Below the pieces are notes generated by a model. The model ran no database searches, was not told where the DNA came from, and saw only the letters and a list, made by a program, of their open reading frames with translations. Of a stretch of 43,203 bases of DNA, positions 35,661-43,203 are shown in pieces. How positions within the stretch are numbered: the first letter of the stretch is position 1; the number at the start of each line of letters is the position of its first letter. This DNA is from Granulicella aggregans (GTDB lineage Bacteria > Acidobacteriota > Terriglobia > Terriglobales > Acidobacteriaceae): NCBI RefSeq assembly GCF_014203275.1, contig NZ_JACHIP010000021.1, positions 1 to 43,203 on the forward strand. The letters are read 5' to 3'. A program made the position numbers and the translations under genes.

Positions 35661-36344
35661 ATGATTCACGTTTTGCTGGTCGAAGATGAGAAAGCAATGG
35701 CGGGATTGCTACGCGCCGCTCTCTACGAACAGGGATTTTCTGTTCAAGTCGCTTTTGATGGCACCGATGGCCTCCATCTGGCGACGGAGTTTCCGTACGA
35801 CGTTCTGGTGCTTGACGTCATGCTACCAGGCATGGACGGTTTTGCGATCGGACGCGAACTGCGACGCATAAGAGTTTCGACGCCTATCCTATTCTTGACA
35901 GCCCGGGATGAATTGACCGATCTCGTCTACGGTCTTGAGAGCGGCGGGGATGATTATCTTACAAAGCCATTTTCTTTTGTAGAACTGACCGCGCGCCTGA
36001 AAGCGCTGGCGCGCCGCCGGTCAGAAATTCATTCGGAAATGCTTATCCTTGATGACCTTGTAATCGACACCACTTCGAGAGAGGTGTCTCGCGGCGGAGA
36101 CATTGTCGACCTCACGCGGAAGGAGTATGTATTGCTCGAGTTTCTGGTGAAGAACAGACATCGGGTCGTTACCAGGCAGAGCCTTATCGATGCCGGCTGG
36201 GGATTTGCTACGAATGTTGAGAACAATTCGCTCGATGTCTACATGACCCACTTGCGGGTGAAGATCGATGGGGGGAGATCCGTGCGTCTGCTACAGACGG
36301 TCCGTGGGGTTGGATACCGGATTTCCTCCCCTGGGCGGAAATAA
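35661..36344 (+). CDS. OmpR-family response regulator
   Basis: The 227-residue protein starts at ATG 35661 (MIHVLLVEDE). Further starts upstream would only add residues before the receiver domain. The receiver has the acidic pair at 9-10, phosphorylated D52 in VLVLDVMLPGMDG, T80 in LFLTARDE and K102 in YLTKPF. The C-terminal winged helix has LTRKEYVLLEFLVKNRHRVV, NSLDVYMTHLRVKIDGG and TVRGVGYRI. It is a transcription factor that binds direct repeats. The gene ends in a one-base overlap with the kinase gene (TAATG), so the two are a pair. The TTTCAGG repeat in its own promoter suggests autoregulation. Confidence 0.95.
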   Translation: MIHVLLVEDEKAMAGLLRAALYEQGFSVQVAFDGTDGLHLATEFPYDVLVLDVMLPGMDGFAIGRELRRIRVSTPILFLTARDELTDLVYGLESGGDDYLTKPFSFVELTARLKALARRRSEIHSEMLILDDLVIDTTSREVSRGGDIVDLTRKEYVLLEFLVKNRHRVVTRQSLIDAGWGFATNVENNSLDVYMTHLRVKIDGGRSVRLLQTVRGVGYRISSPGRK

Positions 36345-37747
36345 TGCTCTCTATACGGCTGCGACTCACCTTATGGTATTCGTCTATCTTGCTTGCAATC
36401 CTCTTCCTATTCGCTGGCACAATTTACTTCGGCGTCCGGAGGGCACTTCAGGCAAGCGTTGATGGGGAACTGCAGTCTCGCGTGAACGGGGTCGAGAGCT
36501 ACCTAAACCGTCAAGTGCCTCGATTCGATCTAAACCGAATTCGCGACGAGCTTGAAGAGAACGTCCTTATCCAGGTGTCGAGTACAAATGCCGATCTGGA
36601 GCCTCTGGGTGGGGAGATGCTACAGATCTCGGATGGCCAGGGCCGATGGTATTGCCAGTCGCGATCCATGCAGGAATTGAAGATCGCTGCGCCAGTTTCC
36701 TCACATGAGACCGGATTGGTGACGCGCAAGGTGACGGGCGCTCCCATGCGAATTCAGACCGCCTCGCTTCAAATCGATGGCCATGCATTCGTGATTCAGG
36801 TGGCTGCCTCAATGGCAGGACTCCAAGCTACCCTGGCGCGCATCGCCAATCTGATGGCGTGGTCCATCCCTGTGTTCGTCATCGCCGCTTCCGCAGGCGG
36901 CTATTGGCTAAGTCGGCGCGCTCTTACGCCAGTGGATCGCATCATCGAGACTTCCCGCGCGATTGGCCATCATAACCTCTCCCAGCGGCTAGTCGTTCCA
37001 CAGAGCGGGGACGAATTGCAAAGGCTCTCCGAGACTCTAAACGAGATGATCGATCGGCTTGATCGCGCCTTTCGGCGTGTCACCCGGTTTACCGCAGACA
37101 CATCTCATGAACTCCGCACGCCAGTGGCATTCATACGAACAACGGCGGAGGTTGCGCTATTGCAGCCGCGCCAACCGCGAGAGTACCAGCACGCATTTGT
37201 CGGCGTCCTTACGGAGGCAGAGCGAATGACAACGTTGATTGAAGATCTGCTATTGTTGGCTCGTGCCGATTCAAACTCTGTGCCGCTAATCAGAGTTTCG
37301 CTGGACCTACGCGATGTCCTGCGGCGAGCCGTAGAGCAGGTAAGGGATTCCGCGCTTGATAAAGGGATCGATCTCTCTCTCGAGCTTCCCCAGAATACCG
37401 CGACCCTAGTGGGCGAGCCCTCTGCGCTTTACCGGTTGTTTCTGATCCTGATCGAGAATGCAGTGAAGTACACCGAGCGCGATGGTCGGGTCAAAATCAG
37501 CCTAGTGGCAAATGCAAGAAGCAGTGTTGTGTGGGTACGAGACACAGGAATCGGCATAGCCGAGAAAGAGCTGCCCTTGATCTTTGACCGATTCTACCGT
37601 TCCGACAAAGCGCGCCAGCGTGATCTGGGAGGTGCAGGACTCGGACTTTCGATAGCATCGAGTATCGCTGACGCCCATCAAACACACATCGAGGTGGACA
37701 GCAAGTTGGGTGAGGGCTCGACCTTCTCAATCGCCTTCCCTCGCTGA
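36344..37747 (+). CDS. Sensor histidine kinase of the OmpR-type pair
   Basis: This 467-residue kinase resembles the heavy-metal-sensor (CusS-like) group in length and layout. Helix 1 is about 10-30, the periplasmic sensor about 31-165, helix 2 about 170-190 and HAMP about 191-240 (RRALTPVDRIIETSRAIG). The phosphoacceptor is H255 in FTADTSHELRTPVAFI. N box LILIENAVKYT, G1 VRDTGIGIAEKELPLIFDRF and G2 GGAGLGLSIASSIA are intact. The sensor has no obvious metal ligands, only one cysteine (WYC), so the metal idea is not supported. The gene overlaps the response regulator gene and is clearly its partner. Confidence 0.93.
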   Translation: MLSIRLRLTLWYSSILLAILFLFAGTIYFGVRRALQASVDGELQSRVNGVESYLNRQVPRFDLNRIRDELEENVLIQVSSTNADLEPLGGEMLQISDGQGRWYCQSRSMQELKIAAPVSSHETGLVTRKVTGAPMRIQTASLQIDGHAFVIQVAASMAGLQATLARIANLMAWSIPVFVIAASAGGYWLSRRALTPVDRIIETSRAIGHHNLSQRLVVPQSGDELQRLSETLNEMIDRLDRAFRRVTRFTADTSHELRTPVAFIRTTAEVALLQPRQPREYQHAFVGVLTEAERMTTLIEDLLLLARADSNSVPLIRVSLDLRDVLRRAVEQVRDSALDKGIDLSLELPQNTATLVGEPSALYRLFLILIENAVKYTERDGRVKISLVANARSSVVWVRDTGIGIAEKELPLIFDRFYRSDKARQRDLGGAGLGLSIASSIADAHQTHIEVDSKLGEGSTFSIAFPR

Positions 37748-38059
37748 GCGACGTCCGCTTCCCTACTATCTCGAGCTGCGAAAAAGGTTTCCTATCGTCC
37801 GGATGGGACCTTCGCTTCATTATGTCGAAGCGTCGTGAGCTGCCCGCGCCCAAGACGGCAAGTTTCGATCCCTGCACTTTGACCTTTCGTTCTCAAGCGG
37901 CTTCGACATTTCAGTTGATTTTCAGGTAACAGTCATTGAACCGTCACTGTCGCTCCCTAGTGTTGCTACAGTTCGTTCCGCAATCGACACATTTACTTGA
38001 CACCACAGCCTTGCAGAACAAGGCAGCTGAGGTGCTGCGTTTCTACAAGGGAGATCATC
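37748..38059. other. Upstream region of the large TonB receptor
   Basis: No gene on either strand is convincing. It holds the TTTCAG repeat at 37909-37926, about 135 bases before the receptor start. Confidence 0.55.
37909..37926 (+). promoter_or_regulatory. TTTCAG direct repeat (11-base period), receptor promoter
   Basis: TTTCAGTTGATTTTCAGG. The half-sites start at 37909 and 37920, the same spacing as at 35577-35594, and the two sites share ATTTTCAGG plus YAA. It is probably bound by the response regulator encoded at 35661. Confidence 0.5.
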
Positions 38060-41000
38060 ATGAGTCGAGAATCAAGTCACAATCCTGTTTTCGTCAGGCT
38101 TGGCAAATGTCTTGCATTGGCCGTCGTCATGTTCCTAGCCGGGTTCACCAATACTCTGCTACTTGCACAGAGCTCGGGTGGATCCCTGTCAGGTTCCATG
38201 ACCGACCGTTCGAACGCAAAGATCGTCAATGGTGCGATCGCGGTCACAAATACCGAAACCGGAGTCAGCAGGACCGTGACGACCAACCGGACAGGCAGCT
38301 ACTCGCTGCCAAACCTGCTTCCTGGAGCTTACGCGGTAGATGTGTCAGCCTCGGGATTCGGCAGAAAGCACCTGACCGGCATCACAATTACTGTAGGCAC
38401 TGCACAGGTGCTTGACGTCTCCCTGGACGTCGAGGGTCAAACGGAACAAATTGTTGTTCCGGCGAACATTGAGGATCTTCAGCTAGCGACCTCCGATATC
38501 AGTGCATTCCTAGGCGGTGAAACGATCCGCGACCTGCCGTTAAATGGGCGAAGCTGGTTCGATTTGGCCGTACTTCAGCCCGGTGTAGCAGCCATTCAGG
38601 CACAGCGTTCTTTCGCTATCGGAACCGATCGAGGTACACGCGGATTCGGTTCGCAGTTGACAATCTCCGGTGCGCGGCCGCAGCAGAATAATTATTTGCT
38701 CAACGGAACTAGCCTGAACGACTATGCAAACGACTCCGGCAGTGTGATCGGCGGCAACCTCGGTGTCGACGCCATCTCGGAGTTTACGGTGATCACAACG
38801 AACGCATCCGCGGAGTATGGACGGTCAGCTGGTGGGATCATCAACGCCGTGACGCGCTTCGGCACGAATGCATTTCACGGCAGTGGATACGAGTTCGTTC
38901 GCAACAGCATATTCGACGCCCGTAACTTCTTTGACGGTTCTACCCTCCCGTACTTCAGCCGCAACCAGTTTGGTGGATCGTTGGGTGGCCCCATGAAGAG
39001 GAATCGCACGTTCTTCTTCGTGAACTACGAGGGCATCCGGCAGAATCAGGGAAATAGCGGCGTGGCAACTGTTCCAACGGCAGATGCCCGAAACGGAATG
39101 CTCCACAACGCTGATGGGACCGTGACCAACGTTGGCGTCGATCCATCCGCAGCAAAGTATCTGACGTTCTGGCCCCTCCCTAATGGCGGACTCGCGCCCG
39201 GCGGGAACGGAAACATAGGAATCTACAACTTCAGTGAACCGCAGGTCGTTCAGGAGGATTTTGCAGTTGGCCGTGTTGATCATCGTTTTTCACAAAACGA
39301 TTCCATCTTTGCGACATACCTCTACGACCGAACGCCTTACACCTACCCCGACAGCCTGAACGATATTTTCTTCTTGAGTAAGACCTCCAAACAGATAGCC
39401 ACGATTGAGGAGACCCACACATTTTCTCCAGTGATCGTGAATACCTTCCGAATCGGACTAAATAGGAACTTTGTCGTCAATAACGTTGGCGCTCAGGCTA
39501 TCAATCCGGCGGTGCTGGATCCCAGCCTGGCGTCGGTACCAGGTCAGTATGCAGCACAAGTCTCAGTACCCGGGTGGACTGGCTTTACTGGTGGTTCAGG
39601 AGCAAGCGGCTCAGACTACGCGTGGACCTCCTATCAATTGGGCGAGAATGTCTTCCTCAACCGCGGCAAGCACTCCATTAAGACCGGCATCGCGTTTGAG
39701 CTGATGCACCTAAATGTCTTGAACCATAACACCCTGGACGGGCAGTTCGTCTTCACCTCGGTGGCTGGCTTCTTGACCAATCATCCCTTTGTTTATAGCG
39801 CCCCTTCGAGCGGCACGGTCTCCCCGCGCAATCTCCAGGAGATGCTATTTGCGGGTTACGCTCAGGACGATTGGCGAGTCAGCCCAAACCTTACGCTTAA
39901 CCTGGGATTGCGTTACGAAAATACCTCGGTCGTTCGTGAGGTAAGGGGCAAGCTTTCCAACTTGATCAATATCAGCGATCCAACACCCCAACTCGGTAAT
40001 TCATTTTTCAAGAACCCAACGACTCTCAATTTCGAGCCTCGTGTCGGTTTTGCGCTGAGTCCATTCGCAGGCTCACAGACCGTTATCCGTGGCGCTTTCG
40101 GTGTATACGACGTTCTGCCTTTGCCATATGAATTCATTCTCCCTGCTACGTTTTCTGCGCCATTCACAAAGTACGGAATCGTTGAGGGCACACTCCCGGC
40201 CGGTACTTTCTACAGTGGGGCTGGGGCTTATCTCAATCCATACACTCTTTTCGGGACTCACGTTCAGCAGTCTCCAAAGCGCAACTATGTGATGCAGTGG
40301 AATCTGAGTGTAGAGCGCCAACTCACGACCGACATGACGCTCTTGGTCGCGTATTTAGGTTCGCGCGGTCTGCACCAGCCCTATTATTCCAATCAGTACA
40401 ACATTGTGTTGCCAACTGCGACCCCACAGGGGAGTTTCCAATGGCCACTTCCGATCGCAAGCGGAAATATCTTGAATCCAAAATATGGCACTATCCGGGG
40501 TCTGGACTGGATTGGCGATTCTTACTATGACGGCCTTCAAGTCGGCCTTCGCAGGAACATGAAGCACGGCTTGCAGTTCCAGGTTTCCTACACCCAGAGC
40601 AGAAGCATCGACGACAGCTCTTCCAGCCTGGCGGCGGATTCCTTTGGTAATTCAGTTTCGACACTGCCCTTCTTTGCGCCAGCCCGTGGCCGTGGTCCGT
40701 CCGACTTCAATCAAAGCCGAGTTCTGGTGGTTAATGGCATCGCACATTTGCCGCAATTGCATGGAGATCAGCCTGTGATCACTTGGTTGACCAAGGGCTG
40801 GCAGTTGGGCACAATCTTGACAGCGAGCGACGGCATCCCGTTCACCCCCATATTCGGATCCGCCGGAGATCCGCTGGGTTCGAACGGTCTTCAGGACTAC
40901 CCTGACCGCCTGGGCGGCGCTGGCTGCTCCTCGCTCATCAACCCGCGGAACTACTTGAATTATGTAAAAACGCAGTGTTTCCCTGTTCCAGCCCCCGGTG

Positions 41001-41278
41001 TGATGGGCAACGCTGGGCGCAATATTCTCGTCGGGCCAGGCTTGCTTGATATGGACACTTCCGTCTTCAAGATTGTGCAAATCCCGAAGGCCGGGGACCG
41101 CCTCAACGTGCAGTTCCGGGCTGAGTTTTTCAACATCCTCAACCACACGAACTATGCGATCCCAGGCAATACTGACATCTACAACCCCGATGGAACGCCA
41201 AGCGCGACTGCAGGCCTAATTACCTCGACAACCACACCGTCTCGCCAGATCCAATTTGGTGTCAAAGCCACTTTCTAG
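38060..41278 (+). CDS. Oar-like TonB-dependent receptor
   Basis: The 1072-residue protein starts at ATG 38060 after AAGGGAG. It has a signal peptide (about 18-38, LALAVVMFLAGFTNTLLLAQ), a carboxypeptidase-regulatory domain (SGGSLSGSMTDRSNAKIVNG, TNRTGSYSLPNLLPGAYAVD), a plug domain (IRDLPLNGRSWFDLAVLQPG, then SQLTISGARPQQNNYLLNGT) and a large 22-strand-type barrel ending in phenylalanine (GVKATF). This is the standard acidobacterial family that takes up plant-derived or complex compounds with TonB, though the ligand is unknown. It follows the two-component pair and has the TTTCAG repeat upstream. It appears intact. Confidence 0.92.
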   Translation: MSRESSHNPVFVRLGKCLALAVVMFLAGFTNTLLLAQSSGGSLSGSMTDRSNAKIVNGAIAVTNTETGVSRTVTTNRTGSYSLPNLLPGAYAVDVSASGFGRKHLTGITITVGTAQVLDVSLDVEGQTEQIVVPANIEDLQLATSDISAFLGGETIRDLPLNGRSWFDLAVLQPGVAAIQAQRSFAIGTDRGTRGFGSQLTISGARPQQNNYLLNGTSLNDYANDSGSVIGGNLGVDAISEFTVITTNASAEYGRSAGGIINAVTRFGTNAFHGSGYEFVRNSIFDARNFFDGSTLPYFSRNQFGGSLGGPMKRNRTFFFVNYEGIRQNQGNSGVATVPTADARNGMLHNADGTVTNVGVDPSAAKYLTFWPLPNGGLAPGGNGNIGIYNFSEPQVVQEDFAVGRVDHRFSQNDSIFATYLYDRTPYTYPDSLNDIFFLSKTSKQIATIEETHTFSPVIVNTFRIGLNRNFVVNNVGAQAINPAVLDPSLASVPGQYAAQVSVPGWTGFTGGSGASGSDYAWTSYQLGENVFLNRGKHSIKTGIAFELMHLNVLNHNTLDGQFVFTSVAGFLTNHPFVYSAPSSGTVSPRNLQEMLFAGYAQDDWRVSPNLTLNLGLRYENTSVVREVRGKLSNLINISDPTPQLGNSFFKNPTTLNFEPRVGFALSPFAGSQTVIRGAFGVYDVLPLPYEFILPATFSAPFTKYGIVEGTLPAGTFYSGAGAYLNPYTLFGTHVQQSPKRNYVMQWNLSVERQLTTDMTLLVAYLGSRGLHQPYYSNQYNIVLPTATPQGSFQWPLPIASGNILNPKYGTIRGLDWIGDSYYDGLQVGLRRNMKHGLQFQVSYTQSRSIDDSSSSLAADSFGNSVSTLPFFAPARGRGPSDFNQSRVLVVNGIAHLPQLHGDQPVITWLTKGWQLGTILTASDGIPFTPIFGSAGDPLGSNGLQDYPDRLGGAGCSSLINPRNYLNYVKTQCFPVPAPGVMGNAGRNILVGPGLLDMDTSVFKIVQIPKAGDRLNVQFRAEFFNILNHTNYAIPGNTDIYNPDGTPSATAGLITSTTTPSRQIQFGVKATF

Positions 41279-41364
41279 CGACCGCAAATTAGAGGCCACC
41301 AGCTCAGTAGCTGGGCCGCTCCGCGTTCACCATCGGAGGAAGTACGCGTCGATTATATATTGTT

Positions 41365-41650
41365 CACTTTCTGCTATCGATCAGTGTGGCTGCCTTCACG
41401 CAAAAGGACCGCGCCGCCTTGTCCGGCCACGCGGCCGAGTCTACCGGAAAGTACGTGGTTGGCGCTACGGTGTCCGCCACGGAAGTTGCTGTCAGCACTA
41501 CGTGCACCACTGTGCCCAGGTCTTGAAAGCAGTTCCTATCGTAGGTTTTCGGTTGCAGAGATTTCCACCTGGGTAAAAAGGTGAATTTAAGGTTGAAAGT
41601 GCATACTCTCGCAATGTTCAAGAAAATTTTGGACTTGGGGTATAGGGACG
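41365..41650 (+). pseudogene. Decayed N-terminus of another carboxypeptidase-regulatory receptor
   Basis: In one frame the sequence gives KDRAALSGHAAESTGKYVVG and ATVSATEVAVSTTCTTV, close to the usual DSTGAVVxGATVxATNxATGVxxxxTT of this domain. After a stop the following pieces, SSYRRFSVAEI, then in another frame PPG, then EFKVESAYSRNVQ, follow the expected GxYxFxxLPPGxYxVxVExxGF pattern. At least two frameshifts and several stops are needed. It lies 90 bases after the intact receptor, so it may be a remnant of a tandem copy. An 113-residue open frame at 41581-41922 overlaps its end in a different frame; I see no family in it and do not call it. Confidence 0.5.
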
Positions 41651-41971
41651 GTGCCTTCGTGGACGAAGCTGTTGAAGCAAGAATAGGCAGAACCAACGTA
41701 CTTCCGAATTGCACAGACCTAATCTTCACGATTGCATCTCTGTCGTTACACATCGAGCCCGATCAACCCGTGGATGAACAGGCTACCTCTGATGCAGTTG
41801 ATGACCTCAGGACATTCCTGCTACGCACATTAATCGTTCTCGTAGAACGCTGGACTGCTGGCTTCCGGAGAAGCTGGAACGCTTTAAGCGGTCAGTCAAG
41901 CGAGCTATGGCATACCGCGTGAGTATTCCAACAGGGATCAGCTCAACCCTGCAACAAATCCAGGAGATTTT

Positions 41972-42715
41972 ATGCAATTCAAGGTCACACCAAAAGTCGG
42001 CCCGCGTTACTGGACAGCCATCTCAATCGCTAGCATCTGCGGGACAAACCTAGGTGACTACGTTCCCGACGTCCTCAAGATGGACCCCGGGACCGGTCTG
42101 CTGCTCTTGGCGGTGGTGTTCGCGGGACTTGTCATCGTCGATCGCCTCAGTAAGCGCGGAAGCGAGGCCTTCTATTGGCTGGCCATTCTCACCGTACGCG
42201 CCGCTGCCACCAACATCGCGGACTTTTCTATCGGTAAAGCGCATCTGGCGTACACCTTGGTTGCAACCGTGGTCACCTTGCTTCTTTGCTTTCTCGTCGC
42301 CTTACAACTTCGGGTAACTCCGCGATCTTCGACAGGCGACTTGCCCCCAACGAGCGGCTTCTATTGGCTCTGTATGTTGACAGCTGGCACGCTTGGCACA
42401 GTTATCGGTGACGGCCTTGGCCATTCCTTCTCTTCAGTCTCGATCGGCGTACCCATGTCGGCGGGGCTATCGACCGTCGTTCTTGCGACCCTTCTGGGTG
42501 TTAGGGCTCGCACGGTACTGAACTCAATCGTCAGCTATTGGATCGTCGTTGTTGCAGTGCGGTGGTGGGGTACTAATGTCGGAGACATCCTGGCGTTTGT
42601 CATGTCTTTGTCGCTTAGCCTCGTCGTCTCCGGGCTCTTGCTAGCCCTCACTCTCGTGCTATGGCGCAAGCGGGAGACCCAGCGTGGTATCGGGGAAAGC
42701 GCGGTCGGCGCCTGA
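41972..42715 (+). CDS. COG4705-like membrane protein
   Basis: The protein has 247 residues, with ATG 41972 preceded by CAGGAG. Seven or eight hydrophobic segments are organised as three to four repeats, each starting YW and containing TNxGD or GTxxGD: RYWTAISIASICGTNLGDYV, FYWLAILTVRAAATNIADFS, FYWLCMLTAGTLGTVIGDGL, YWIVVVAVRWWGTNVGDILA. This repeat pattern is that of the COG4705 uncharacterised membrane-anchored proteins. Function is unknown. The last 25 residues are basic and cytoplasmic. It looks intact and stands alone. Confidence 0.8.
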   Translation: MQFKVTPKVGPRYWTAISIASICGTNLGDYVPDVLKMDPGTGLLLLAVVFAGLVIVDRLSKRGSEAFYWLAILTVRAAATNIADFSIGKAHLAYTLVATVVTLLLCFLVALQLRVTPRSSTGDLPPTSGFYWLCMLTAGTLGTVIGDGLGHSFSSVSIGVPMSAGLSTVVLATLLGVRARTVLNSIVSYWIVVVAVRWWGTNVGDILAFVMSLSLSLVVSGLLLALTLVLWRKRETQRGIGESAVGA

Positions 42716-42941
42716 CGCACCTATAAGCAGATCCGAGGAGGACCGTCATTCCTACAACCTGGGGTCGGGGAGGCGGCTAGAATGCTCACTCCCTACACGA
42801 CAGGCCCAGCCCGTCTGCAAATGAGTCGCCCAAAAAAAATGGGTCAACGCTAGCCAGCGGTAAACGCGCATTCGCATCCCCAATGGTAAAAGCAGTGGAA
42901 GTCGCGAAACTAGGGACTATTCCATGGCTCACTCCTTTATC

Positions 42942-43118
42942 TCAAACTAGTGAGCCGAGGAAACTGACGATCTCCTGAAGCTGAGTAGATCTCGAATCGC
43001 CGCCACCGATTAGCAGCGGTTTGCCGTCTAGACCGAGCGCTCTGCTCACAGTCCGGCGTTGGTTCTGTATCTCCCTGATTGCTTCTGGAAGCACTGCACG
43101 CTGGCCGTCCCGTAGGCC
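42942..43118 (-). pseudogene. C-terminal fragment of an unrecognised protein
   Basis: On the minus strand, 58 codons are open to a stop at 42942, beginning just after an in-frame stop in the TGTA box. The reading, GLRDGQRAVLPEAIREIQNQ then RRTVSRALGLDGKPLLIGGG and DSRSTQLQEIVSFLGSLV, looks like real protein: well-spaced helices and a GGGDS turn. There is no start codon with a ribosome site. I do not recognise the family. It may be the tail of a gene whose front was lost. Confidence 0.35.
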
Positions 43119-43135
43119 TCATACAAATTCTTACA
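43119..43135 (-). promoter_or_regulatory. TGTA-N6-TGTA box (copy 8)
   Basis: Read on the minus strand, TGTAAGAATTTGTATGA, with both TGTA half-sites exact. If the orientation rule of the other copies holds, the target gene is rightwards, beyond the window. Confidence 0.55.
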
Positions 43136-43203
43136 CTTACGTACATGTCTTGACGGACATGCGGTTCTCTATCGGTCATATTGGTATGCACGCCCACTCT
43201 AGG

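Larger units (their letters stand above)
42716..43203. other. Terminal region without a complete gene
   Basis: No complete gene is seen in the last 490 bases. It holds an unrecognised C-terminal fragment (42942-43118, minus strand) and a TGTA box at 43119-43135. Confidence 0.5.

Noticed and set aside
37936..38415. A 159-residue plus-strand open frame overlapping the TonB receptor start
   Set aside because: It is out of frame with the receptor, whose signal peptide and ribosome site are clear, and is rich in Arg, Cys and His as shadows are.
42828..42843. CCCAAAAAAAATGGG as a possible terminator hairpin
   Set aside because: Arms of only four bases around an A-run are too weak, and no gene ends in the right orientation close enough.

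Overview
The window looks like accessory chromosomal DNA of an acidobacterium, probably class Terriglobia (Granulicella, Edaphobacter or Terriglobus-like). This is an inference. It rests on the Oar-like TonB-dependent receptors with N-terminal carboxypeptidase-regulatory domains, the secreted small beta-rich proteins, and the style of the RND, MmpL and two-component genes. There are no rRNA, tRNA or CRISPR sequences that I can see.

Region 1 (1-3950) is a mix of live genes and gene remains. It holds a frameshifted DevC-type ABC permease relic, a frameshifted SAM methyltransferase, an intact rhodanese plus TlpA-like thioredoxin pair, an intact nucleoside phosphorylase, and relics of a YeiH-family membrane protein and a VOC/glyoxalase protein. 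Region 2 (about 3925-7610) is a mobile segment: a DUF2786-like protein, a pRiA4b ORF-3-like protein, the helicase half of a MobF conjugative relaxase, and an IS6-family insertion sequence that has removed the relaxase N-terminus.

Region 3 (7690-19190) is almost entirely minus strand and concerns the envelope: two lipocalin-like secreted proteins, two GT39-type membrane glycosyltransferases, a TonB-receptor-like outer membrane protein translationally coupled to an unknown membrane protein, a YncE-like beta-propeller, and a carboxypeptidase-regulatory outer membrane protein. Region 4 (19590-30570) is plus strand: a CpxA-like sensor kinase without an adjacent response regulator, then a tight four-gene RND efflux operon (adaptor, two distinct permeases, outer membrane factor lipoprotein). 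The first permease carries a serine-rich insertion of about 100 residues.

Region 5 (30600-43203) holds relics of an alpha/beta hydrolase and a class A acid phosphatase, a secreted protein, an MmpL-type transporter, a complete OmpR-type response regulator and kinase pair, a large Oar-like TonB receptor followed by the remains of another such receptor, and a COG4705-type membrane protein.

The main unexplained structure is a short direct repeat, TGTA-N6-TGTA (best form TGTAAGGATTTGTATAG). It occurs about eight times, almost only between genes, mostly in front of envelope and efflux genes. It looks like the operator of an OmpR-family regulator and would tie much of the window into one regulon. 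A second direct repeat, TTTCAG with an 11-base period, lies in front of both the response-regulator gene and the large TonB receptor, which suggests that this two-component pair controls itself and that receptor.
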